NCBI RefSeq assembly: GCF_002795265.1 | Contig: NZ_CP024870.1 | Span: forward strand, 1,426,001 to 1,490,000 | Reading direction: 5' to 3' | From: Spiroplasma clarkii | GTDB taxonomy: Bacteria; Bacillota_I; Bacilli_A; Mycoplasmatales; Mycoplasmataceae | Length of the DNA stretch: 64,000 nt | Part shown: positions 19,760 to 30,975 of the stretch, one piece after another | Numbering within the stretch: the stretch's first letter is position 1 | Layout: each line of letters begins with the position of its first letter | Program-made: the position numbers and the translations under genes | Notes under the pieces: generated by a model | What the model was told of the DNA's origin: nothing | Database searches by the model: none | What the model saw: only the letters and a program-made list of their open reading frames with translations

Positions 19760-19940
19760 TGTTTGGTACCCCCTTTATTTTTAAGGAACTTTGTTGGTGC
19801 AAAGTTCACTTAATTTTCAAGTAGGTAGATTAATACAGAGCTGTTTTTTTAAAACATACTTTCTTAAATTGATACAGCGCTTATATTTCTATAAGTATTT
19901 TTATCTTATCACCATTATTCACAAAAGTTTTTTATTTTTA
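19760..19940 (-). repeat. Duplicated leader/promoter region, copy 2
   Basis: The partner of 18411-18600. Identity is clear from the start codon back through the stretch containing TACAGCGCTTATATTTCTAT and then fades near the asnS terminator. Confidence 0.8.
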
Positions 19941-19961
19941 AGAATTATTTGAATTTAAAAG

Positions 19962-19986
19962 CAAAAAAAGAGCAAAAGCTCTTTTA
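19962..19986 (-). terminator. Intrinsic terminator of asnS operon
   Basis: AAAAGAGC pairs with GCTCTTTT around an AAAA loop and is followed on the minus strand by a T tract, 10 nt after the asnS stop. Confidence 0.85.
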
Positions 19987-19995
19987 AAAATGTCT

Positions 19996-21360
19996 TTAAA
20001 ATAATAGATTTTTTGGTGTTCGAGGGAAAGCAATTACATCTCGAATATTTTGAGCTCCAGTAACATACATAATTAATCTTTCAAAACCAAGACCAAATCC
20101 AGCAGATTTGTAATAACCGAATTTTCTCAAGTCATTATATCAACCCAACTCTTTTGGATCAATTTTCATTTCATGACAACGAGCAATTAGTTTATCATAA
20201 TCATCTTCTCTTTGACTTCCACCAACTAATTCACCAATTCCTGGAACTAGTAAATCAACTGCTGCTACTGTTTTTTGATCTGCATTTAATTTCATGTAAA
20301 ATGCTTTAATTTCTTTTGGATAGTTTATGACAAAGGTTGGAGCTTTGTTAACTACTTCACACAAATAACGCTCATGTTCAGTGCCTAAATCTAACCCAAA
20401 GTAAACATTGTTATCTTCAAAAACATGGCCATTAGCAATGGCTGTTTGTAAAATTTCAATGACTTGTGCATATTCAGTGACAACAAATTTTGCATCTCTA
20501 ACTTTTTCAAGTTTTTCAATTAAACCTGGTTCTAGGTTTTTATCACAAAATTCTAACTCTTCACTAACATTTTCAAACAAGTACCTAATAACTGCTTTTA
20601 ACATAGCTTCAATTAGTTCAATGTTATCTTTTAGGTCACTAAAAGCCACTTCAGGTTCAATCATTCAAAACTCAGAAGCATGTCTTGAAGTATATGAATT
20701 TTCTGCTCTAAAAGTTGGTCCAAAAGTATAAACTTTTTTAAATGCCTGAGCATATGCTTCTGCATTTAATTGCCCAGAAACTGATAAAGCAGCTTTTTTA
20801 CCAAAAAAATCTTCAGCATAGTTTGCATCTGTGCGAGTTGTTACAATAAATGCTTCTCCAGCACCTTCTGCATCATTTTCTGTAATAATTGGTGTTTGTA
20901 CATATAAAAAATCATTCGAATTAAAAAATTGGTGTATTGCAAATGAAGCAGCACTTCTTATTTTAAAAATTGCTTGAAAAGTTTTTGTTCTTGCTCTTAA
21001 ATGAGCAATTTCTCTTAAAAACTCTGGTGAGTGTTCTTTTTTTTGCAACGGGTAATCTTCCACACATTGAGCTAACAATTCACATTTAGTGGCTTGTAGT
21101 TCAAATGGTTGAGGTTTTCCTGGAGTTAACACTACTGTTCCAGTCACAGCAACTATTGCAGCAACTCGGGCTTCACTAATTTTACTAAATCCAGCCACAT
21201 CAGCTTTATAAACTACTTGTACATCATTGATGCTTGTTCCATCATTAAGCACTAAAAAACCAATACTTTTTCCTTGACGATGGTTTCTTACTCGAGCTAT
21301 TAACTCCACTTGTTTGCCAACCAACTTCTGGTGCTTGGCATATAATTCTTTAATATCCAT
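19996..21360 (-). CDS. asnS: Asparaginyl-tRNA synthetase
   Basis: The 454-aa class II synthetase has an N-terminal OB-fold anticodon domain ([20 protein letters not shown]), then the catalytic domain: [16 protein letters not shown], motif 2 [20 protein letters not shown] and motif 3 [15 protein letters not shown]. The AENS and SRHASEFW features favour AsnRS over AspRS. It is the last gene of the deoD-tsaD-rpiR-manA-hydrolase-asnS series, 12 nt after the hydrolase, with AGAGGA as ribosome-binding site. Confidence 0.97.
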
Positions 21361-21372
21361 AAATTTTCCTCT

Positions 21373-22443
21373 TTATTCTAATTCTAGCGATTTTTTATCT
21401 TTTTTATCTGTTATTGTTAGCAATTCTCATTTATCAACTAACTCTTTAAACCTTTTTTCATCAGGTGAGAATTTATTAATAAAACTAGCTATTTCATAAT
21501 TAAACGATTTAAAATGTAATCTGATTGCTTGTGTATGCATTGAGTTGGTATAAATTTTATAATGATCTAAATCTATTTTTTTGGAACGAGCTAACATCAA
21601 CTCATAAGAATCAGTTGGTGGTGTCACTGCATCATCAAGACTATGAGTAAAAAATGTTGGTACTAATGGATCTGATCCTTTATTTACCAATTTCAAAACA
21701 TCAGTATTAATATAATCAGTATGGGGATTTTTTTTCTGGTGAACTTTAATTTGTTTAACAACAAAAGCATTACTTTTTCTTTTTCTAATAAATTTTAAGT
21801 AAACCAATTTAACATGTTTAAACAAAGTACCTATATTATTATAGGTACAATCTGAAATCACAAATTTTAAATTGAGTTCTTTTAACATATTTGCATAGCG
21901 AACTGAAACATAGTTGACTACAAAGGCACCCATACTTGTTCCCATTAAAGCCAATTCATCAACCTTTTTATTTTTTTTCAACCAAGCTATGGCTGCTAAT
22001 AAATCTTTATATTCATCAATTGCTGTGGTGGTGGCTTTTTGTGAATCCCCATGACCGCGAAAATCAAAGGTTAAAATATTTCAACCCATTTCAGCAAAGA
22101 CTTTGGCATGATGTAAGGAACAATTTTTATGTCCTGCAAATCAGTGGCAAGCAATAACTCACTTATTGCTACCAGGATTTGGTTCATAATCATAACCAAC
22201 TATTTTCAAGTTATCTTCAGTATTAAACTCAATAACTTTAATATTTTTAAAATCAGTAATTTCTAGTTCTGGTCGTTTATAAAATTTCTTCACGATATTG
22301 TTAGTTCTTAGAATTGATTGTACTTTTGGGTCGACACCTTTACGCTTTCTTCTTGAAGGTTTAAAGGGCCTCTCCAATGACATATAAAATATATATAAAA
22401 ACTTTCGAACATTATTCGTCAGTGTTTTTCCTTCCTTACCCAT
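21373..22443 (-). CDS. Alpha/beta hydrolase (serine-type)
   Basis: A 356-aa hydrolase with an N-terminal hydrophobic stretch (FLYIFYMSL), WVIACHWFAGHKNCS as the oxyanion-side HGxxG-like segment, NILTFDFRGHGDS, the nucleophile elbow LMGTSMGA (Ser), an Asp in HSLDDAVTP and a His in NSMHTQAIRLH. The catalytic triad therefore seems intact. It resembles the YqkD/FrsA-like family of membrane-associated esterases; the substrate is unknown. AGGAGA lies 12 nt before ATG. Confidence 0.85.
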
Positions 22444-22476
22444 AGGCCTACCATTCTCCTAACTTTCTGCCTAAAA

Positions 22477-23379
22477 CTATTTAATTCAAGAAATAATTAC
22501 TTTTAGATTTCCTGTGATTGCTAATTTTTGATTTTGATTAAGATAGATTGCAGATTCTCCCATCTTAAAGTCAACTCCATTAATTGTTCCTGAACCTGCA
22601 ATTACTGTTAATTGATATCATGGAATTTCAGGATTTACTGCAAAGTTTTGTCCAGGTTGATATAAAAATAATGAAAAATATGGTGAGTCAAAAATTGCCC
22701 CTTGTGCTTGTCTAACAATTACATCAGCACTATCTGGAATTTTAATATTTTTTAGTGAGTCTTCAATATGTAATTCCCTAGGTTTTTTTAAATCATCTAA
22801 ATGATCATAATCATACAATCGGTAAGTGATGTCACTTGATCTTTGTAATTCGTAAACTGTAACTCCAGGTGTAATAGCGTGAATCTTTCCAGGTTCAACA
22901 TATAAAAAGTCACCTGGAGCAATGTCTACTTCTTTTAAAACTTCTTTTCAAGCTCCCTGTTCAATGGCAGTAGTCATTTCTGCTTTGGTTTTGGCATTAT
23001 GACCATAAATTAATTTAGCTCCAACTGGACAGTCTAAGATGTATCAACTTTCAGGTTTACCCAAGGAATTATGGTGTTTTAAAGCATATTCATCATCTGG
23101 GTGCACTTGAACTGATAAGTAATCATTTGCTGTAATAATTTTTACTAATAGTGGGTATTCTGCACGACTATCAGCAAATAAAGCTTTATTTTGATAAAAT
23201 TCTTTTAAAGAAATGGTTTTTCCTAAATAGTCAACATAACCCATTCCATTTTCATGAGCTGATATAACTCATGCTTCACCAATTTTTTCATTAGGGATTG
23301 CAAAACCAAAATCTCTGAGTTTGCTTCCCCCTCAAATTCTTTCTGAAAAATATGGCTTAATTTTAAAGATACTGTTCAT
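22477..23379 (-). CDS. manA: Mannose-6-phosphate isomerase, class I
   Basis: The 300-aa enzyme interconverts mannose 6-phosphate and fructose 6-phosphate. Zinc ligands are in LSVQVHPDDEYA (Gln, His) and VEPGKIHAI (Glu, His), and ERIWGGSKLRDFGF marks the N-terminus. Its length matches the short Firmicute type. It lies 25 nt after a RpiR-type regulator that may respond to a phosphosugar. Confidence 0.93.
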
Positions 23380-23404
23380 CTTACTTTACCTCATAATTTA
23401 CAAT

Positions 23405-24190
23405 TTATTCTTCTGTATTTAAATAGTGATACATCAACAAGTCATTAAAGTAGTTGAATGGCACTGAGTGTGAAATATGTCCTTTGTAAATAGCACGATC
23501 TGGATTATCTACAATCAGTGTGTGAACTGATGATAGGTATTGAGTAATATCATTTGATGCTACTTTTCCAGAAACATAAATAATTTTTCTCCCTAGTTCT
23601 CCAATTTTTTCAATAAATTGATCTAATCTAGTCGAATTCCCATATCTTGTGAAAAAGACAAAGACATCATCATCTGATGATGAGTTGATTCTATCTTTTA
23701 ATATCTCTTGATCACTATCTAGTAAAAAGGCATTATATCCTTCTTTATAGAAGAAGTTTGATAACTCTGAAGCTGGTCCAGATAATAAGTTTTCTCAGTA
23801 ACAGAAGAAAATTCTTCCTTTATTACATGCTTTTAAAATGTTTAATGATTCAAAGATTGAACGCTTTTCAATCAAAGCATAGTTTTGTTTAATTAAGTTA
23901 ATATATCCTGAAACAACATTTTCATCATTTTTGGCAATGTTAATTTCTTGATTTTCCACATCATTTGCCAATGAAATGGCAAAGTCTCTAAATCCTTTAA
24001 TATTTAATTTTTTTAATAAACCATAAATTGCACTATAACCAGTTCCAGCTTCTTGTGCCATTCTTTCAATTTTCATATTTGTTTCTACAATTTCTTTTAG
24101 GTGTGTTTTGATGAAATTCACAATTTTTAACTCTTTAGTTGTTAAATCTTTTTCATCAATTGTTGTTAATTTACTTAAAAATGATCTCAT
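23405..24190 (-). CDS. MurR/RpiR-family transcriptional regulator
   Basis: 261 aa: an N-terminal HTH_6 domain (KIERMAQEAGTGYSAIYGLL, then KKLNIKGFRDFAISL) and a C-terminal SIS-like sugar-phosphate domain (DDVFVFFTRYGNST, RKIIYVSG). The position before manA suggests control by mannose/fructose or amino-sugar phosphates. It overlaps nothing but starts only 3 nt after the tsaD stop. Confidence 0.9.
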
Positions 24191-24193
24191 TTT

Positions 24194-25147
24194 TTAATTT
24201 TCTCTCCTTTGTAAATATTCTTGGGCCAATTGGGCCATCATTGCTGCATTATCAGTACAATATTGCAGACTTGGTAATGCTACAGTCAAATGATGTAATT
24301 TGGCAAATTTTTTGATAGTTTCTCTCAATTGCTTATTGGCAGAAACACCTCCAGCAAGTGACAATGTTTTTGGTTGAAAATTAGCTACGGCCTTCTCTAA
24401 TTTAATAAGCAAATTTTTAATAGCAGTTGTTTGAAAACTTGCACAAAAGTCTGCTAAATTGATTTTTTCTTGATTTTGGTTATGCTTGTTTATTAAATTT
24501 AAACAAGCAGTTTTTAAACCAGAAAATGAAAAATTATAAGAACCATCTTGCAACACTAGTGGTAACTTATATTTATTTGGGTCCCCTTGTGTAGCCAATT
24601 TGTCAATTTTTGGTCCGCCCGGATAAGTTAATCCAAGTGCTCGGGCAACTTTGTCATAACATTCTCCAACAGCGTCATCTTGGGTTGTTCCCAAGATTTC
24701 AAATTCTAGTGGTTTTTTAAGTAGTTGTATTTGGGTATGACCCCCACTAACAACTAATGATATAACTGGATAGTCGAAATTGTTTTCAATTTTAGCAGCA
24801 TAGATATGTCCTTGAATGTGATCCAAAGGCATCAGAGGCGCATTTAAATACATAGCCAAAGTTTGGGCTACTAGTTTTCCAACAATTAAACTACCTATCA
24901 AACCTGGATAAGCAGTGTAGGCAATCATTTCAATTGCATCAATTTCAAGTGCTGCAGTTGTTAAAGCTTCTTGCAGCACTCAAGCAAAGTTCTTCACATG
25001 TAATCGAGCAGCAAATTCAGGGATAACTCCCCCATATTCTTTGTGTTCATCAACTTGCGAGGAAACTATGTTTGCTCTTAAGACACCCTCAACAATGATG
25101 GCAACACTAAATTCATCACAACTTGATTCAATAGCGAGTATTTTCAC
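24194..25147 (-). CDS. tsaD: tRNA N6-threonylcarbamoyladenosine transferase TsaD
   Basis: The 317-aa enzyme installs t6A37 in ANN-decoding tRNAs. Seen are [28 protein letters not shown], the metal-binding HxxxH in [25 protein letters not shown] and [12 protein letters not shown]. The start is GTG at 25147, the only start placing the conserved KILAIESS strand at the N-terminus. Confidence 0.95.
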
Positions 25148-25171
25148 TTTGATTGGTAAAAAGTAGCTAAC

Positions 25172-25882
25172 TTATCTTGCTACTTTAACTCCAGTTTGTA
25201 AAGACAATTCAACCATGGTCATAAAGTTGTTTTGTCTTTCTTCTGCAGTTGTAACTTCTTTAGTAATAAAACTATCAGAAATTGTCAATAAACAAGCAGC
25301 TTGTTTATTGGTAACTATGGCATTTGCAAATAAAGCAAATGATTCCATTTCAACAACATCTAAGTTGTTTTTTGCTGCAAATGCCAATGAATCTTCATAT
25401 CTGTAAAATACATCTGAAGAATGTGCTGTTCCAGTATGGGTTTTAATATTTAACTCGGCTGCTGTTTGTTCAATTAAGTTAAATAATTTTTCCCCAGCTG
25501 GAACTATATTACCATCAAGATTGGCAGCAATTTTTGCATAATTGCTTTCACCAAAAGCATCTTTAACATTGTAAATGTCATAAACATTTATTCCTGCTTT
25601 GTAACTTCCAGCTGACCCAATCCTTATGATACAGTCAACATCATAAAATTTAAATAATTCATATGAGTAAATCCCAATACTTGGGCAACCCATACCGCTT
25701 CCTGCAATGGTTATCTTCTTGCCTTTATATGTTCCAGTGTACATAAACATATTTCTAACATCATTTACCAGTTTAACATCTGTTAAATAGGTTTCAGCTA
25801 TTTTTTTAGCTCTTAATGGATCTCCAGGCATTAAGACTACATTTGCTATGTCTTCTTTTTTTGCATTAATATGTGGTGTCAT
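25172..25882 (-). CDS. deoD: Purine nucleoside phosphorylase DeoD
   Basis: The 236-aa trimeric-family phosphorylase cleaves purine (deoxy)nucleosides. It begins MTPHINAKKEDIANVVLMPG, typical of DeoD, with GSGMGCPSIGIYSYEL, RIGSAGSYK, VVEMESFALF and TISDSF (catalytic Asp). I chose ATG 25882, eight nt after AGGAG, over the GTG three codons upstream. It precedes the nucleoside ABC transporter operon, which could supply its substrates. Confidence 0.96.
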   Translation of the reverse strand: MTPHINAKKEDIANVVLMPGDPLRAKKIAETYLTDVKLVNDVRNMFMYTGTYKGKKITIAGSGMGCPSIGIYSYELFKFYDVDCIIRIGSAGSYKAGINVYDIYNVKDAFGESNYAKIAANLDGNIVPAGEKLFNLIEQTAAELNIKTHTGTAHSSDVFYRYEDSLAFAAKNNLDVVEMESFALFANAIVTNKQAACLLTISDSFITKEVTTAEERQNNFMTMVELSLQTGVKVAR

Positions 25883-26073
25883 GTTTTTCACTCCTTATAC
25901 TAGTATTCTAACACTTTTTACAAAAAATTTTCCAACTATTTGTATAAATGAAACTTTATTTCACTTGTATATATATTTTACATAGAAAATGGGGGTTTCA
26001 AGAGTTTTTTTAAAATAATCATCCATTCTTTAATGATGCACTTTTCTACAAGAACTTGGAAAAAAATTTAAAT
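25883..26073. other. Intergenic region before deoD
   Basis: About 190 bp with no gene. It should contain the deoD promoter; TAGAAT and TATAAG are possible -10 boxes close to the gene, but no clear -35 is seen. Otherwise AT-rich and featureless. Confidence 0.4.
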
Positions 26074-26101
26074 AAAAAAGACCCTATTTAAAGGGTCTTT
26101 T
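26074..26101 (-). terminator. Intrinsic terminator of the nucleoside ABC transporter operon
   Basis: AAAAGACCC pairs with GGGTCTTTT, with a six-T tract on the minus strand, 11 nt after the last permease stop. Confidence 0.9.
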
Positions 26102-26111
26102 AATAGTCCAT

Positions 26112-27041
26112 TTATCTGGCTGATTTGTCATATGGTACCCCAGATGCTGCTGGTGGTTTTGACATTCTTGATATTGCCATCATAGCAATTAATGAGAAGA
26201 TAAATGGTAAAGCTTTAACTCAGTCTCCTTGTGGGAAACTTGTAACCATTACTGGTAATACATCAGCAATTGCAAAGAATAAGGCAAATATTGCTGAAAA
26301 TAATGTAATAAATTTAATTCTTCATTGTCCAGCAATCATAATTGCAAGTCCTAAGAATCCAAATCCATTAACAGATCCATAAAATGATCCTGAGGTTCTG
26401 TTCATAACATAAAATGCTCCAGCAATCCCAGCAATAGCTGATGAAAGCATTACACATCAAAATCTATATTTTAAGACACTTATTCCGGCAGCTTCTAATG
26501 CATTTGGGTTTTCCCCAGCTGCTATATGTCTTTTACCTGTCCTTGTTAGGGAGAAGTAAATTCCCATTACTGCAATAATTATCATTGAGATAATTAAGTA
26601 AATTGTAAAGATATCATTTGAATCTAATGATATCTTAAATGAAAAGGTGTCAATTTTTGTTGGGTCTCCAATAACTCCTGAAGTTACTACAAAAAGACCA
26701 ATTCCTTGTGCCAATAAGTTTATGGCAGTTCCTGAAATAATTTGATCACATTTCAGCTTCAATGAAGCAAAAATGTGTAATAGTGAAAATATTCCAGCAA
26801 CAATAAATGCTGTTAAGAAACCAACAACCTGGGTTCAATCTGAACCACTATATAGTTTATTGGTTGTAATAGCAAAAGTTAAGGCTCCAATTGTCATGTA
26901 TCCCTCAACCCCAAGGTTAACAACCCCAGATCTTTCAGAAAACATTGAAGCCAAAGCTGCTAGTAGGAAAACCACAAAGAAACTTGATGTTGTTCCCATT
27001 AAATAGGGAAATGTTCCTGAACTAAGTAGTGATATAGTCAT
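26112..27041 (-). CDS. Nucleoside ABC transporter permease (NupQ/YufQ-like)
   Basis: A 309-aa BPD_transp_2 permease. The typical block ASMFSERSGVVNLGVEGYM is near the N-terminus, RTGKRHIAAGENPNALEAAG in the middle and NGFGFLGLAIMIAGQW near the end. It has about eight to ten membrane segments. GGAGGT lies 5 nt before ATG, and the start overlaps the end of the first permease gene by 20 nt. It pairs with the other permease, the double ATPase and the Bmp lipoprotein. Confidence 0.92.
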
Positions 27042-29340
27042 TTTGCACCTCCGCTATTTTATTAAATAGTACTTCTTTTGCTTTGTTTTTATCAACAGTG
27101 TTTTTACCTTCGGCAAGTTGTTGTTTGCATTCAGTTTTAAAAGTTCCAATTTTTTTTCTAGCACTTACTAATGCTTCTTTACGTTTTTGGTTTTGCACTT
27201 TAATGTATTCATTAAGTTCAGCCACTTTTTTACCAAACTCTTGGTTTAGTCCATTCTTAATGGCTTTTGCTTGTGCTTTAAATTCTTCAATAGTAATTGA
27301 AGCATCTTTTGCTTTAGCTGCTTTTTTAAGTGCTACAATTTTTAAATTAGCTTCACTTTCTGCAATAACTGCTTGGTTTAAAATTACAATTGTATGATCT
27401 CTATTTAAGTTTTTAAAATATTTTGAAATTCCATACAATCCTGAGTTGTAGTACTTGTTGAAACCTTTTTCCTTCAACTCTTTGTTTTCAGCCTTTAACT
27501 CAGAAATAATTTTTGCATATTTGGTTATCTCATTTCTAACTTCTTCTTTAAAGATTTGTTTAGTGGTTTTAATTTCACCTTGAATTTTTGTAATTTCATG
27601 TTCAAAGTGAGCATTTGAAATTACAAATTTTGCATTGTTAATTTTAAACAACATATCAGCAACTAACTCATATTTTCCATCTTCATAATTTTCAATATAG
27701 TGAGCATAATCTTGCTTATATTCAATAATTGAAGATTTGAACATAATTTTATTTGCATTTAAGATTTTAATATCATTTTTTAATTCATTGATTTGTTCTT
27801 TTGAACCATTTTGTACTTTAACTTCTTTTAATTCTTTAGTTAAATCCAAAATTGATTGAGTATTGATTTTTTTGATTGAATCCATTTTTTCAATTTTTTT
27901 AGTTAAAATAGCTTTTTGTTCTAACTTAACTTTTTTAACATCTTCTTTGATTGTGGCTTTTAAAGCAACTAAACTATCTTTTAGTTCTTTTATTTTTTGA
28001 ACCCCTGCAGCCACAAGTTGTGCATAAGCTTCACTTTTTTTGTATTCTAAATAGTTAGCTTCTGCAATTAGTAAATCATTATTTAATAGTGCAATTTTTT
28101 CTTCTGTTTGTCTTTTTAAGTTTAAAATGTATTCATCATTTTTTACTTTACTAATTAAAGCTCGATTCTCTTTAATTTTTTCATTGTTTTGACCAATTAA
28201 TAATCTTAATTCAACATCCTTATTAATGTAGTTTTGGATTTTCATCATTAATATTGGTCTAAATTGCATAAACAGAATATAAATTGTGGCACAATACATA
28301 ATTACTCCAGTAATTACATAACTCATTTCTTGAGAGGACATAGCCTCATCAGCAGCAGCTTGTGCTCCTGAGTTGATAATTCCTCATAACAATGCTACTG
28401 GAATTATCCCAATAACATTATTAAAAGCTACTAGTGCTACAGAAATTGCATCAAAACCTATGGTTGGCACCATATCTGTATAAAATGTCTGCTGCTTTTG
28501 AACATTGAAGTAGTAAAATATTCCTCCAAGGCTTATAAATAAACCTTGGAATGCTGTAGTCATAATAATAAACAAATTACCATTCACACCTGCATATTTT
28601 GCAGCTGTTTTTTGCTTACCAACCATATTAAACTTGTATCCAACAGTTGTGTAAGATAAAACAAATCAAGTTATTGCCACTGATATAAGTGCCATAACTA
28701 AACCAATAATTCAGGTGTTATCACTAATTGCTAGTCAATTTTGTTGTAATAAGTTAGCATTATTTTCACTAATTAATCATTTCATAATGTATCAAATAGT
28801 TCAGTTTAACATAATTGATGTTGCAACTTCGTGGATATTAAAGTAAACCTTTAATATTCCTGTTAGCACTGAAACTCCAATACCACAAATTAAGAAAACA
28901 ACAAATACCATAAGCATAATTGATGAATCAAGACTTGTCACTGCAACTCCCTTATTTGTAGCAATATCTCTCAGAATTAAATAACATGCTGCAAATCCTA
29001 GAACAGCTTGTCCTGAACCTCCCATATTGAATAGTCCTACTTTGAACCCTAGCGCTAATCCCAGTCCCATAAAGATAAAGACTGTTGTGTAGTTCATTGT
29101 TCTTGAAACTTGGTTTCCTGTTTTTGAACCAAAGGTTGAAAATGCTTCTACAAACATTGTTGTAATGTAAGCAATCCCATTTCCACCAGTAATGTACACT
29201 GTGATACACCCTAAAACCAACCCAATTAAGATTGCTATAATTGAAGATTTTATATAGTGGAATTTATTTGTAAATCCAGGAGACTTAAGATATAAAGCAG
29301 TTTTTCGCTTTACAATTCATGTTTTTGTATTAAACTTCAT
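27022..29340 (-). CDS. Nucleoside ABC transporter permease with ~400-aa coiled-coil tail
   Basis: The first ~360 residues are a BPD_transp_2 permease (NupP/YufP-like): KVGLFNMGGSGQAVLGF, the EVATSIMLNW motif, then VGKQKTAAKYAGVN and a last hydrophobic helix YVITGVIMYCATIYILFM. Residues ~365-772 are hydrophilic, Lys/Glu/Ala-rich and predicted by eye to be long coiled coils, so the protein is twice the usual length. Since it follows the last membrane helix and the transporter is an importer, the tail is probably cytosolic. Its ATG follows the ATPase stop by 1 nt. The function of the tail is unknown. Confidence 0.88.
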
Positions 29341-29341
29341 T

Positions 29342-30871
29342 TTAATCTTCCCTTCCTAACATCATTTTTCCAACTTCTTCTCTTTTTGCACCTTTTCCAG
29401 GTAGTTCTCCAATTTTCTTACCAGCATTTAAAACAACAATTCTATCTGCAAGAGCAAGAACCTCAGAAAGCTCATAAGAAATTAATAAAATTGCTCGATT
29501 GTCTTTTTTTGCTTTTAAAATTTGAGCATGGATAAATTCAATTGATCCAACATCTAATCCACGGGTTGGTTGATAAATTACCAGTAAATCTGTTGGCCTA
29601 GTAATTTCTCGACCCAAAATAACTTTTTGTTGATTTCCTCCAGATAACTGTCTTGCAATTGCAAATCCAGCATCTGCATTTCTTACATCAAATTTTTGAA
29701 TAATTGTTTGAGCATAAGCTTGTACAGCTCCTGAATTAATAATTTTTGCCTGACTAAATTTTGGATTGTCAATATCTTGTAACACTACATTTTGTGATAC
29801 TGAAAAGTCTAAAACTAATCCGTGTTTGTGACGATCTTCAGGAACATGACTTATTTTTCATTTGCTATACCTTGAAGCGATTGAAGCATAGGTAATATCA
29901 TGATTGTGAATCTTGACATTTCCTGAATAAACTTTTGACATTCCTGTAATTGCTTCAGCAATTTCTTGTTGTCCATTACCTTCAACTCCAGCAATTGCTA
30001 CAACTTCTCCAGCATGAACATCTAAACTAAAGTTTTCTAAACCAATAACTTTGGTATTTGAAACTTTTTTCATTGTTAAGTTTTCAATTTTTAAAACAAC
30101 TTCTTCACTTCTTGGACTGTAGTCATTTTTAGTTTCAACAACTTTTCTACCAACCATTGCTTCAGATAATTGTTCAACTGAAGTTTCTTTCATATCAAAT
30201 GTTCCAATTACTTCTCCAAGGCGAATAACTGTAGCAGAATTTGCTACCTTTTTAATTTCTGCCATTTTGTGTGTAATTAGAATAATTGTCTTTCCATCTT
30301 TTTGTAATTCCAACATAACTTGTAATAACCCGTCAATCTCTTGGGGGGTTAGCACAGCAGTTGGTTCATCAAATACTAGTATATCTGCATCTCTATATAA
30401 GATTTTTAATATTTCTGCTTTTTGCTTCATTCCAACTGTAGCATTAGCAGTTGTTTTGTCTAAATCAATTCTTAAATTGTATTGATTCATTATTTTAGTA
30501 ATTTTGTTTTTAATTTTTCTTGAATTTATGATTTCACCAGCAGTAGTCATTTCTGCACCAAGGGCAATATTTTCTCATAAAGTAAAGATGTCAACCATTT
30601 TAAAGTGTTGGTGGACCATCCCAATTCCTAGCCGATTAGCTTTAACAGGATTTGAGATAATTTCCTCTTTACCATTAATTTTGATAGTTCCTTTTGTTTG
30701 CTGATAAATACCAAATAAAACTGACATTAATGTCGATTTTCCAGCTCCATTTTCACCAACCAAAGCATGAATTTCACCTTTTTTTACTTTAAAATTTACT
30801 TCTTTATTGGCAACAATGGTTTTGTTAAATACCATTCAAATGTCTTCCATTTCAACAGCGTATTTTCCCAT
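29342..30871 (-). CDS. Nucleoside ABC transporter ATP-binding protein (two ATPase domains)
   Basis: A 509-aa NupO/YufO- or RbsA-type double ATPase. Domain 1 has Walker A GENGAGKST and Walker B ILVFDEPTAVL with the signature loop degenerate (NATVGMKQK), as usual for these proteins. Domain 2 has a degenerate Walker A (VEGNGQQE), a good LSGGNQQK signature and LLVIYQPTRGLD, in which the catalytic Glu is not canonical. This mixed arrangement is normal for the family. AAAGGA precedes ATG 30871. Confidence 0.93.
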
Positions 30872-30975
30872 TCATTTTTCCTTTCTAAAATAAAAAAGAG
30901 TTCAATTTTTACTTATCTACTCTTCTTTATTTAAATTACTAAAGTATTTAAAATAATTAGATTATTTTTAAAATA

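Noticed and set aside
29858-30550. Degenerate ATPase motifs in the nucleoside transporter ATPase
   Set aside because: Asymmetric degeneracy of the two domains is normal for the NupO/RbsA type; it is not evidence of inactivation.
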